DNA of 64,000 nt, taken from contig JBFWWP010000002.1 in assembly GCA_050246115.1 (NCBI GenBank), positions 1 to 64,000 on the forward strand. Direction: 5' to 3'. Within the stretch, counting starts at the first letter, position 1, and each line of letters begins with the position of its first letter. This DNA comes from JBFWWP01 sp050246115 (lineage in GTDB: Bacteria > Planctomycetota > UBA8108 > UBA1146 > JAJFFE01). This document shows, piece by piece, positions 1 through 5,720 of this stretch. The notes under the pieces are model-generated. The model saw only the letters and a list, made by a program, of their open reading frames with translations. It was not told where the DNA came from and did no database searches. The position numbers and the translations under genes are program-made.

Positions 1-108
1 TGGTTTTGTCACCATTGATACGCACTAAGGAGGGGGTCCGTTTTATTGTTTCTCTGAATTCTTGGTCAAAACCGCTGTTTCTCGGCAATCTGAAGCGATG
101 GCGAGCCG

Positions 109-408
109 ATGCAACGGCAACTAACTAATGAGCATCAGGACCAACTGCGGCGACAGCAGCAAGAGGAGAAGCAGAGGCGAGAAGAGGCAAAACGGCGGGC
201 CGCGTCGCCAGATGACAGCGACTCGCAACCTAAACTGATGAAGGTCTCGTGTCCTCATTGCTCCGAAACGGAGACAGTAGATGCACGGAAACGCAATATG
301 TCGTCGACTTACACGAAGTTCGATGCGCGTCCGTCCTGGTTTTTTACCAGTTGGGTACTGACTTGCAGAGGCTGCGGAAAGTGGTTCAGGTTGGGGGACG
401 GCGGGTAG
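109..408 (+). CDS. Small protein with zinc-ribbon cysteines, cassette-borne orphan
   Basis: I do not recognise the family. The 99-residue product begins with a very polar Gln/Glu/Arg-rich stretch (residues 4-31), probably helical. The C-terminal part has two cysteine pairs, CPHC (C48, C51) and CRGC (C86, C89), spaced as in a single zinc ribbon, with an aromatic-rich segment between them. It is probably a small soluble metal-binding protein. No good Shine-Dalgarno sequence precedes the ATG. The gene ends three bases before an attC-like site, which suggests it is the first cassette gene seen here. The 100 bases upstream are more AT-rich than the rest of the window, another sign of foreign origin. 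Confidence 0.55.
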   Translation: MQRQLTNEHQDQLRRQQQEEKQRREEAKRRAASPDDSDSQPKLMKVSCPHCSETETVDARKRNMSSTYTKFDARPSWFFTSWVLTCRGCGKWFRLGDGG

Positions 409-410
409 CT

Positions 411-476
411 GTCAACAACAGCCGATGCAGACGGACGGCGGCTTCGCCGCCGCCGATGATCGACAAGGCGTTAGGC
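411..476 (+). other. attC-like integron recombination site 1
   Basis: The right end is GTTAGGC (470-476), a perfect fit to the attC right consensus GTTRRRY. Five bases before it is ATCGAC (459-464), which nearly complements GCCGAT (421-426) near the left end. The left box contains AAC (414-416) but departs from RYYYAAC. A perfect 7-bp hairpin with loop TTC (436-452) forms the centre. The layout aligns base for base over much of its length with site 2 at 1545-1609, including the shared string AACAACA-GCCGATGCAG. It begins right after the stop of the 109-408 gene, as expected for a cassette. Confidence 0.5.
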
Positions 477-482
477 GGACCA

Positions 483-761
483 GTGATTCAATTCGTGATC
501 TACGACGAACTCCATTGCGAGTTGATCAGTCGCCACGAATCCCTGGAAGCCGCTACTGCAGAACTTGCTCGTCTGGCAGCCCTGCCGTGGAGCGAGGATC
601 CGAACCGTGCACCGTGCGTCGAGTGGCGTGATTGCGGCAGGCACTATGAGATTCGGGAATGCGACACGGCTTCTACGCCTTGGTCCCAGTTGCGGGTGAT
701 CAAGGGTCTCAAAGTCGAGGCTACGGGTACTCTATGGTACGACGACTTGGAGCAACCCTAG
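483..761 (+). CDS. Small cassette-type protein of unknown function
   Basis: The 92-residue product is soluble, with no signal or membrane segment. It shows a pattern I associate with hypothetical proteins of integron cassettes: SRHESLEAA, then LARLAALPW, PNRAPC, and a C-terminal CGRHYEIRECD followed by a Trp-containing tail. The function is unknown. I chose GTG at 483, six bases after the GTTAGGC box of the preceding site; an in-frame ATG at 456 would place the start inside that site. No clear Shine-Dalgarno is present for either. The stop (759-761) coincides with the left end of a decayed attC-like palindrome. Confidence 0.5.
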   Translation: MIQFVIYDELHCELISRHESLEAATAELARLAALPWSEDPNRAPCVEWRDCGRHYEIRECDTASTPWSQLRVIKGLKVEATGTLWYDDLEQP

Positions 762-849
762 CGCCGACAGCTTCCTGCAGCCCGCGATTGCGGTATCCTG
801 GTTTCCTCGCAGCGGGGCTGGCGCGGCTGCAGAAGCTCGAACCGTCGGC
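753..849 (+). other. Decayed attC-like palindrome between cassettes
   Basis: GCCGAC (763-768) and GTCGGC (844-849) are exact complements and enclose a second complementary pair, roughly 769-787 against 822-836 (AGCTTC-CTGCAGCC versus GGCTGCAG-AAGCT, one unpaired base). An AAC lies at 754-756 at the end of the upstream gene. The right-hand GTT box expected about five to ten bases after GTCGGC is absent (GAG is found instead), so this would be a degenerate, probably inactive site. The rest of 762-931 holds no gene that I can support. Confidence 0.3.
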
Positions 850-931
850 AGGCAGAGCGAGCGCGGAGCGCGCAGGATCCGGCCAATGGACGAGGATGGA
901 TGGTCACGGTGATCTTGGATAGGGTGCTGCC

Positions 932-1441
932 GTGAAACAGCGGATCTACACCGACACGTCCGTTCTTGGGGGCCGCGAGGACGAGGAGTTCGCAGAGCAC
1001 TCCGTCCGCTTGCTGGGCAGCTTCGTCCGCGGGGAACGAGTCCTCGTGCTGTCCAACCTAACCGTGCAGGAGCTTACCGGGGCACCGGCAGAGGTCTGCC
1101 GCCGCCTTGCCACCGTCCCCGAGGAGCACGTCGAGCTGCTCCAACTCGACCTGGAAGCCAGGGAACTCGCCGAAGACTACATCGCAGCGGCGGCGCTGAC
1201 AGCCAAGATGCGGGCCGATGCCCAGCACATAGCGATCGCAACCATCGGCCGCGTGGACGTGTGAGTGAGCTGGAACTTCAAGCACATCGTGAACCTGCAG
1301 GGCATCCGCAGCTACAACTCCGTGAACCTGCGCAAGGGCTACCCGATGATGGAGATCCGAACTCCTCGAGAGGTGTTGTCAGATGAGTACGAGCGAGAAG
1401 AAGTTCGACGCGGTCGCGATGATGCGCGCTGCCCGCGATAG
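932..1441 (+). pseudogene. PIN-domain toxin interrupted by an in-frame TGA
   Basis: The reading frame starts at GTG 932 and encodes a PIN-domain ribonuclease, the toxin of a type II toxin-antitoxin pair. Visible acidic residues are D8 (IYTDTSVLGG), E47, D96 (ADAQHIAIA) and D109. Codon 111 is TGA (1262-1264). The same frame then continues as VSWNFKHIVN and GYPMMEIRTPREV, the usual end of this family, and finally stops at 1439-1441. In relatives a hydrophobic residue sits where the TGA is, so one nonsense change separates two intact halves. The distal part overlaps the start of the antitoxin at 1383. The toxin is most likely inactive or truncated; a sequencing error is the alternative. Confidence 0.65.
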
Positions 1442-1592
1442 GATATCGGCAGAGATCGAAGGTATGACCCTGGAGGAAGAGTTGAGATGGCTCGCCTCGC
1501 AGGAAATCGACGATCCGTTCCTGAGGCGTCTCCGCGATCGGGCTGCCCAACAACAAGCCGATGCAGCGGACCGGCCTCCGGCCGGCGGCTGA
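1383..1592 (+). CDS. Antitoxin-like partner of the PIN toxin
   Basis: This 69-residue protein matches the small partner encoded just downstream of PIN toxins: a KFDAV segment near the N-terminus, MMRAARDRISAEIEGM, then a helical EEELRWL stretch. In this family it is thought to bind and neutralise the PIN nuclease. The start overlaps the end of the PIN frame, as in an intact pair. The last 15 or so residues (QQQADAADRPPAGG) are low in complexity and are encoded inside the attC-like site at 1545-1609, so the native C-terminus may have been replaced when the cassette formed. The antitoxin is intact although its toxin is broken. Confidence 0.6.
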   Translation: MSTSEKKFDAVAMMRAARDRISAEIEGMTLEEELRWLASQEIDDPFLRRLRDRAAQQQADAADRPPAGG

Positions 1593-1609
1593 TCGGCAGA
1601 GCGTTGAGG
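1545..1609 (+). other. attC-like integron recombination site 2
   Basis: This is the clearest site of the set. The left box GCCCAAC (1545-1551) fits RYYYAAC exactly. After five bases comes GCCGAT (1557-1562), whose exact complement ATCGGC lies at 1592-1597, five bases before the right box GTTGAGG (1603-1609), which misses only the final pyrimidine. A CCGGCC/GGCCGG hairpin with loop TCC forms the centre. Total length is 65 bp, within the normal attC range. The antitoxin stop codon (1590-1592) lies inside the site and the next gene starts four bases after it. Confidence 0.55.
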
Positions 1610-1613
1610 CCCC

Positions 1614-2090
1614 ATGAACCGACGTGAACTGGTCTCGTTCCTCCGTGAGAACTTCGCTCTGGACTGGCGCGGCATCCATGGGGCGCCGCACTGGGCGCGC
1701 GTCCGGGTCAATGGTCTGCACCTGGCCAAGCTGAACAAGGCGAATACTCGCGTCGTGGAGGCTTTCGCATTGGTTCATGACAGTTGCCGTCTCAACGACG
1801 GTCACGACCCAGAACACGGACTGCGAGCCGGGCAGTTGGCCCGTCGTGTGAACAACCGCCTCCTTCTACTGCAGAAGGACGAGCTCGATCAGCTTGTTCA
1901 CGCTTGCGAGGGCCACAGCGAAGGTCACGTTGACGCCGATGTCACCGTACAAACGTGCTGGGACGCCGATCGCCTTGACCTAGGGCGCGTTGGCATTCGC
2001 CCATCCCCAAATCGTCTTTGCACCGCCGCTGCGCGGGACCCCATCGTCATCGCCTGGGCCTTTGCCCGAAGCGTTGCAAATGAGGCCTAA
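1614..2090 (+). CDS. HD-domain-like protein, putative metal-dependent phosphohydrolase
   Basis: The 158-residue protein has a spaced set of His and Asp residues expected of an HD-type metal site: HGAPHW (H22, H26), VHDSCRLND with H55-D56, GHDPEHG (H64-H68), H96 and CWDADRLDLGR (D117, D119). The order resembles HD phosphohydrolases, but the substrate cannot be told. There is no signal peptide. The ATG lies four bases after attC-like site 2, and the TAA stop (2088-2090) is part of the GCCTAAC left box of attC-like site 3, so this is a self-contained cassette gene. Proteins with this HGAPHW and CWDADRLDL pattern recur in mobile small-gene neighbourhoods; a housekeeping role is unlikely. Confidence 0.65.
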   Translation: MNRRELVSFLRENFALDWRGIHGAPHWARVRVNGLHLAKLNKANTRVVEAFALVHDSCRLNDGHDPEHGLRAGQLARRVNNRLLLLQKDELDQLVHACEGHSEGHVDADVTVQTCWDADRLDLGRVGIRPSPNRLCTAAARDPIVIAWAFARSVANEA

Positions 2091-2213
2091 CCGCTCGCTC
2101 GGGCTGACCTGCTACGGCAGGCGTTGTAGGCCCGGCCTGAGCCAGTCGTACTATCGTCTCAGGCCGGGCTTACAACACCTGCCTCCGCGGGCAGTCTAGC
2201 TCGAAAGTTGGAC
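2085..2213 (+). other. attC-like integron recombination site 3, long VCR-like form
   Basis: The left box GCCTAAC (2085-2091) and the right box GTTGGAC (2207-2213) both fit the attC consensus. GGGCT (2100-2104 region) can pair with AGCTC (2198-2202), allowing a G-T pair, as inner boxes. The centre is a 26-bp imperfect inverted repeat (2116-2141 against 2158-2183, 24 of 26 complementary). The total of 129 bp equals the size of the long sites of vibrio superintegrons. The preceding gene's TAA lies inside the left box and the next gene's GTG is at 2219. Confidence 0.5.
2116..2183. repeat. 26-bp imperfect inverted repeat
   Basis: The arms are 2116-2141 and 2158-2183 with a 16-base spacer; 24 of 26 positions are complementary. 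Single-stranded, it would form a very stable hairpin. It is best read as the variable core of attC-like site 3, but a stand-alone REP-like palindrome would look the same. Confidence 0.85.
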
Positions 2214-2218
2214 TGGCA

Positions 2219-2533
2219 GTGCAGCAAGAAGACGAATCGGCTCGCCGTGTCTGCGCCGACTTCCAGTTGCCCTTCGCCAACCTCCGCGCTCACAAGATCC
2301 CGTCCGACCTGCTGGTGCTCGTGAGTCCGCGTGTTACCCACACCAGACAGGTTCTACCCGTCGCTATGAGAGGCGAGGTCTTGATTCTCGCCACCCCGGC
2401 AACTCCCGGCGCCGCGCGGCGCGTGCACGCGGCGGCGCTGGATCTGGCACGGGTCTGGGAACCGGCACTCGCCACACCGGCCGTGTTCGGCAGGTTGCTC
2501 CGTCAAACCGATGGCCCTCCGGAGTCCGAGTAG
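2219..2533 (+). CDS. Small protein resembling the MshEN/type II secretion ATPase N-domain
   Basis: The 104-residue product has the rhythm of the N-terminal domain of GspE/PilB/MshE ATPases: an LPFANLRAHKIPSDLL segment, then LVSPRVTHTRQVLPVAMRGEVLILATP. That domain binds partner proteins or c-di-GMP in its family. No ATPase domain follows. The similarity is by eye and weak. The GTG start lies six bases after the GTTGGAC box of attC-like site 3, consistent with a cassette gene, and no attC-like site was found after its stop, so it may mark the edge of the array. Confidence 0.45.
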   Translation: MQQEDESARRVCADFQLPFANLRAHKIPSDLLVLVSPRVTHTRQVLPVAMRGEVLILATPATPGAARRVHAAALDLARVWEPALATPAVFGRLLRQTDGPPESE

Positions 2534-2944
2534 GCAGTCCGACTCGCGGCTGCAGCAGTGTGAGGAGTTTCCGCGCGGTGAGGCAGGCACCGTGAGTTCG
2601 ATACGCGAATCTGGCCCGGGGTTCAGGTGATCTGGCACCGCTCGTTACGACGAGGCGGACACCGATCGGAGTGTGGCCCCGTCGGTCGGACACGGGCCCC
2701 GGCCGGCACTTTTCGAGCCGCGGGGGGGGCATGGGCCAGCAGCTTTGTAGCCCACGGTTCGGGGTGGCCGGCAGGAGACTCGTCCGCGGGTCGATAACAG
2801 ATGTTGCCGGGGCACGCCGGGCGCCCTAGAGTAGGGCGCTGCCGACGGTCTCGTGCCGTTCGGTCGTTTTTTGGAGACTCTCTGGCCCTCCGGACGTACT
2901 CCCTCACTTGGGTCGCCAACGTGCCCGAGTCGAAAGGAAGTGAG
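2534..2944. other. Intergenic region, no gene supported
   Basis: The region is GC-rich. Minus-strand frames across it have Arg/Pro-rich compositions unlike real proteins. It contains a GCGCCCTA/TAGGGCGC hairpin (2821-2839) and the terminator candidate listed separately. A good Shine-Dalgarno (AGGAAGTGAG) at its right end precedes the ATG at 2945. Confidence 0.6.
2842..2872 (+). terminator. Candidate rho-independent terminator
   Basis: CCGACGG and CCGTTCGG can pair around TCTCGTG (2842-2863), followed by TCG and six T residues (2867-2872). It is one of the few T-tract hairpins in this GC-rich window and would insulate the cassette region from the next gene. Confidence 0.4.
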
Positions 2945-3850
2945 ATGCGGCAAGTTCTGTTTCTCGTCGCCCTGACGTTGTTCAGCGGCGGGAGTTGGGC
3001 GGATCTCTTCGGGCAGTGATGCGGCGGTACAGGCTCTGGCGGCCTGTCCACCCCCGGCGGGGGTGGTTCGACTGCGGGTGCGGGTGGCGGCGCGGCCGGT
3101 CAGCCTGCGTACGTTCCGGGGGAGAATGATCGCCTTGCGTGGCGAGACTTCGCGAGCCTCAGCCAGATCCTGGCCCGTGAGGAAGGCAACACCCGGCCGG
3201 TCCTGGTGTTCGTGTACTCCGGAGACATGGCGAAGGATTGCTGCGCGGCGAACTTCGAGCGCGCGGTGTTTCGCTACGACCGCGTGGTCGCCTTGGCCAA
3301 GGACTTCGACTGCGTCAAGTTCAGCGTGTCTGGGGACGCCTCGGTCTTCACTCGCTTCAACCTCGACTCGAAGAAGCCGGCGATCTTGCTGCTCGATGCC
3401 GAGGGTGGGCTGATCGACAAGCAACAGAAGTGCGTGGACCCGGGCAAGTACTCCCGAGTCGTCAAGAACGCCCTAGAACTCAATCGCAAGCGGCTCGAGT
3501 TCCGCTCGAAGTTCCTCGGTCAGCACGAGGAGATGCAGAAGCTCATTGACGCGGGTCACTTCGGCAAGGCGCTGACGGCCGTCGAGCGCGCCCTCGGCAA
3601 GCGTGATCTGCTCATGGGAGACGTCGAGCGCAGAATCATCGCCACTCAGGGCCAACTCGAGAAAGTCGGTCGGGAGATGTTCGCGCGAGCGGTCGAGCTC
3701 GAGGCAGGCAAGAGCTATCTCGATGCGCTCGAGTTGTTCAAGACGGTCAAGCAAGAGTTCGCGCGTCTGGACGACCTCGAACGCGATGCCGCACAGCGCG
3801 TACGCGACTTGACGCGAACTCTCCGCGACCTCGGAGTGACCGTTCGCTAG
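2945..3850 (+). pseudogene. Secreted thioredoxin-like protein, frame interrupted by in-frame TGA
   Basis: A well-placed ATG (Shine-Dalgarno AGGAAG) begins a signal peptide, MRQVLFLVALTLFSGGSWA, but codon 25 is TGA (3017-3019). The same frame then runs to 3850 without another stop: a Gly-rich linker, a thioredoxin-like region (RPVLVFVYSGDMAKDCCAAN, with vicinal cysteines, then KKPAILLLDAEGG), and a helical repeat-like tail. The first ATG after the stop is at 3206, deep inside the thioredoxin-like region, so the distal part has no sensible start of its own. Either the gene is a one-mutation pseudogene, or the TGA is a sequencing error or is read through. If intact it would be an exported 301-codon protein. 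Confidence 0.6.
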
Positions 3851-4074
3851 GCGGCCACGCCTCCAAGCTGGCAAATGACCGAGCCGTGCTCCACCGTCGT
3901 GGGGCATGGCTCGTTTCCGTTTGTCGGCGTCGGGTCGACCGCGGCGCTCTCGGGTCGCCTGTGCGCTCACAGCGCCCGAGTACGAACGAGCGCTCCGGCG
4001 TTCCCCATGGCGGGCTGCGCGGAGCCGTGTGCGAGAGCGAGGGGGTCGATGGTGCGAAGTCTTGCGCGCGAATC

Positions 4075-4162
4075 GATGCGGACAGGCTGTCCGCGTTCCC
4101 AGGGCGCGCGGGGGCGTTTCGTGGCGCGGAGGACTCGGCGGATGCGTCTCGATGCTGAATGG
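4075..4162 (+). repeat. Interspersed repeat R1, copy A
   Basis: This copy starts with GATGCGGACAGGCTGTCCGC, which contains a GCGGACA/TGTCCGC palindrome, continues with a CCCAGGGCGCGC block and ends near GCGGATGCGTC...TGAATGG. It aligns with the reverse complement of 4240-4327 and of 59546-59623. Confidence 0.7.
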
Positions 4163-4239
4163 GCGCAGAGGATGAGGATCTTGAAGAGGATCGAGGAAGG
4201 CAGTTGACACACACCGTCAGCGACCACGCCGCGCGGTTT

Positions 4240-4327
4240 CCATTCATCAACGCGACGCATCCGCTGAGCCCACCGCGGATCCAACGTCCTGGCGCGCCCT
4301 TGGGAGCGCGGACAGCTTGTCCGCATC
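4240..4327 (-). repeat. Interspersed repeat R1, copy B (inverted relative to copy A)
   Basis: Read on the minus strand it begins GATGCGGACAAGCTGTCCGC and ends at TGATGAATGG, matching copy A over about 85 bases with scattered changes. Copies A and B form a large imperfect inverted repeat with a spacer of about 77 bases. Confidence 0.7.
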
Positions 4328-4404
4328 GCCCGCAGACACCCCGTGCGCGCCACAGACACACGCCCGCTGCCATCGAACCCACCAGAGACTTCAAGCGGGA
4401 GGCG

Positions 4405-5511
4405 GTGCTTCTCGGGGGCGGCTGCGCCCCCGCACCGCCGCGAGGCCGTTCGGCGTGGCGCTGCTGCCGCGTCGCTCCCCTGGGCGTTGCGCTGTGGATC
4501 GCGGCTTGCGCGTTCAGCGGTTGCTCGACCCCTTATCTGGTTCGTCAAGCGGCGGGACAAGTCCGGATCCTGGCCAGCGCGCGGCCGATTGCCACAGTGC
4601 AAGATGACCCGGCCACCCGCGACTCGCTGCGGGCCCCGCTCGACGAAGTCGCCGCAGCGCTCGAATTCGCCGATGCGTCGGGTCTCACGGTCGGGAGCGC
4701 GTACGGAACGGTCGTCGATCTCGGATCGCGTCCGCCGGTGTGGGTGCTCTACGCGTGTCCTCCCGATCGGATCGCGCCGCGGTTGTGGTCGTTCCCGGTC
4801 GTCGGCGAGTTTCCGTACAAGGGGTTCTTCGATCTCGCCGCAGCTCGACGAGCGGCTCGGATGTGTCAGCGAGAAGGTCTGGAGACCGTGGTGTTGCCAG
4901 CCGGCGCCTACAGCACGTTGGGCTGGTTCCCGGATCCTCTGTTCTCGTCCTTCCTCGAGGGGGATGCGGGCGCACGCCTCGAAACGCTGTTTCACGAGTT
5001 GACGCATCAGACCCTGTTCGTTCGTGGATCGGTGCGTCTCAACGAGAACTTGGCCGACTTCGTCGGCGAGTTGTTGGCTCGCCGTTTCATCGGCGAGCAC
5101 CATGGCGCGACCTCGTCGGTCTTGCACGAGTACGAGGCCGACGTGCAGGATCGGCAGCGCTTCCGAGAGATCGTGCTGCGAGCACGAGACCGTCTCACCG
5201 AGGCGTTCGCGAGCGACTCGCGGGCGGAACGATTGGATGCGCGCGCCCGTGTGTTCGCGCAGCTGATGAGCGAGTTGAACACCGCGCCGTTCGTGGGGGA
5301 CCGCTACCGGGGTTGGGCGGCCGCAGAGTGGAACCTGGCCCTGCTCGTTGCACTCGATACCTACCGTGGAGAGCAGGAAGTCTTTCGTTCCGCCTTCGTT
5401 CGTTGCGGCGAAGATCTGCCGACCTTCTTTCGACAGCTCCACTCGCTTTGGTCGGGGGCCGAGGATCCGCTCGGCCGTTTGCAGTCGTGGCTGGAGTCAG
5501 CGCCCATCTGA
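4405..5511 (+). CDS. Putative aminopeptidase lipoprotein (PF10023-type)
   Basis: This looks like the predicted zinc aminopeptidase family PF10023. From the GTG at 4405 it is 368 residues. A hydrophobic stretch ends in a lipobox (FSGC, Cys at about residue 40), then STPYLVRQAAGQ, the family's usual start after the lipid-modified Cys. YSTLGWFPDP precedes the zinc motif HELTHQ (H197, E198, H201), and an LNENLADF segment supplies the likely third ligand Glu. It should sit on the periplasmic side of a membrane. The start is uncertain: the long frame runs back to 4159 through interspersed repeats, and I prefer GTG 4405 because it gives a near-normal lipoprotein signal, although GGGAGG sits very close to it. 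Confidence 0.7.
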   Translation: MLLGGGCAPAPPRGRSAWRCCRVAPLGVALWIAACAFSGCSTPYLVRQAAGQVRILASARPIATVQDDPATRDSLRAPLDEVAAALEFADASGLTVGSAYGTVVDLGSRPPVWVLYACPPDRIAPRLWSFPVVGEFPYKGFFDLAAARRAARMCQREGLETVVLPAGAYSTLGWFPDPLFSSFLEGDAGARLETLFHELTHQTLFVRGSVRLNENLADFVGELLARRFIGEHHGATSSVLHEYEADVQDRQRFREIVLRARDRLTEAFASDSRAERLDARARVFAQLMSELNTAPFVGDRYRGWAAAEWNLALLVALDTYRGEQEVFRSAFVRCGEDLPTFFRQLHSLWSGAEDPLGRLQSWLESAPI

Positions 5512-5555
5512 GCGTCGCCCGCGCCAACGTGGTCAAGGTTGCCCGACACGGCACG

Positions 5556-5598
5556 CTAGGCCCCAATCAAGCGCGTAGCGGGCTTGCTTCGGGCCTAG
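5556..5598. terminator. Candidate bidirectional terminator hairpin
   Basis: CTAGGCCC (5556-5563) pairs with GGGCCTAG (5591-5598), with inner AAGC/GCTT pairing possible. It lies between two convergent genes. There is no strong T-tract on either side, so function is uncertain. Confidence 0.3.
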
Positions 5599-5720
5599 GT
5601 TCTCTTGAAGGGGACTCTCCGAAAGCCCTCTCGCGACCGCGGCGAAAGGACGTTTCAGTTCGCTGCGGGGCGTGGGGTCGAAGTGGCGCTCGGGGTAGGT
5701 CGGCGAGCCACCCACGGGCC

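Larger units (their letters stand above)
109..2533 (+). mobile_element. Integron-type gene cassette array without integrase in the window
   Basis: Small genes, all on the plus strand, alternate with palindromic sites that have the layout of integron attC sites: a left AAC box, an internal complementary pair of boxes, a central hairpin and a right GTT box. Candidate sites lie at 411-476, 753-849 (decayed), 1545-1609 and 2085-2213. Genes begin 4 to 6 bases after the right boxes at 476, 1609 and 2213, and stop codons fall at or inside the left ends. The content (orphan small proteins, a toxin-antitoxin pair, an HD-like protein) is typical of cassettes. No integrase or attI site is visible, so this could be the distal part of an array or a cluster of attC sites lacking an integrase. 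The assignment is inference from pattern; a structural attC search would decide it. Confidence 0.5.
3851..4404. other. Repeat-rich intergenic region
   Basis: No gene is supported. Long frames exist on both strands but are Arg/Ser-rich shadows of repeats. Most of the space is taken by two inverted copies of an interspersed repeat (4075-4162 and 4240-4327). The start of the next gene lies close to the second copy, which makes its 5' end uncertain. Confidence 0.6.

Noticed and set aside
932..3850. TGA recoded as a sense codon, suggested by two in-frame TGA codons
   Set aside because: TGA is the ordinary stop of many intact genes here, for example gatA, gatB, lpxH and the STAS gene, including overlaps where readthrough would be harmful.
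3967..5442. 491-codon open frame on the minus strand
   Set aside because: It runs through R1 repeats and antisense to the peptidase lipoprotein, with no start site.
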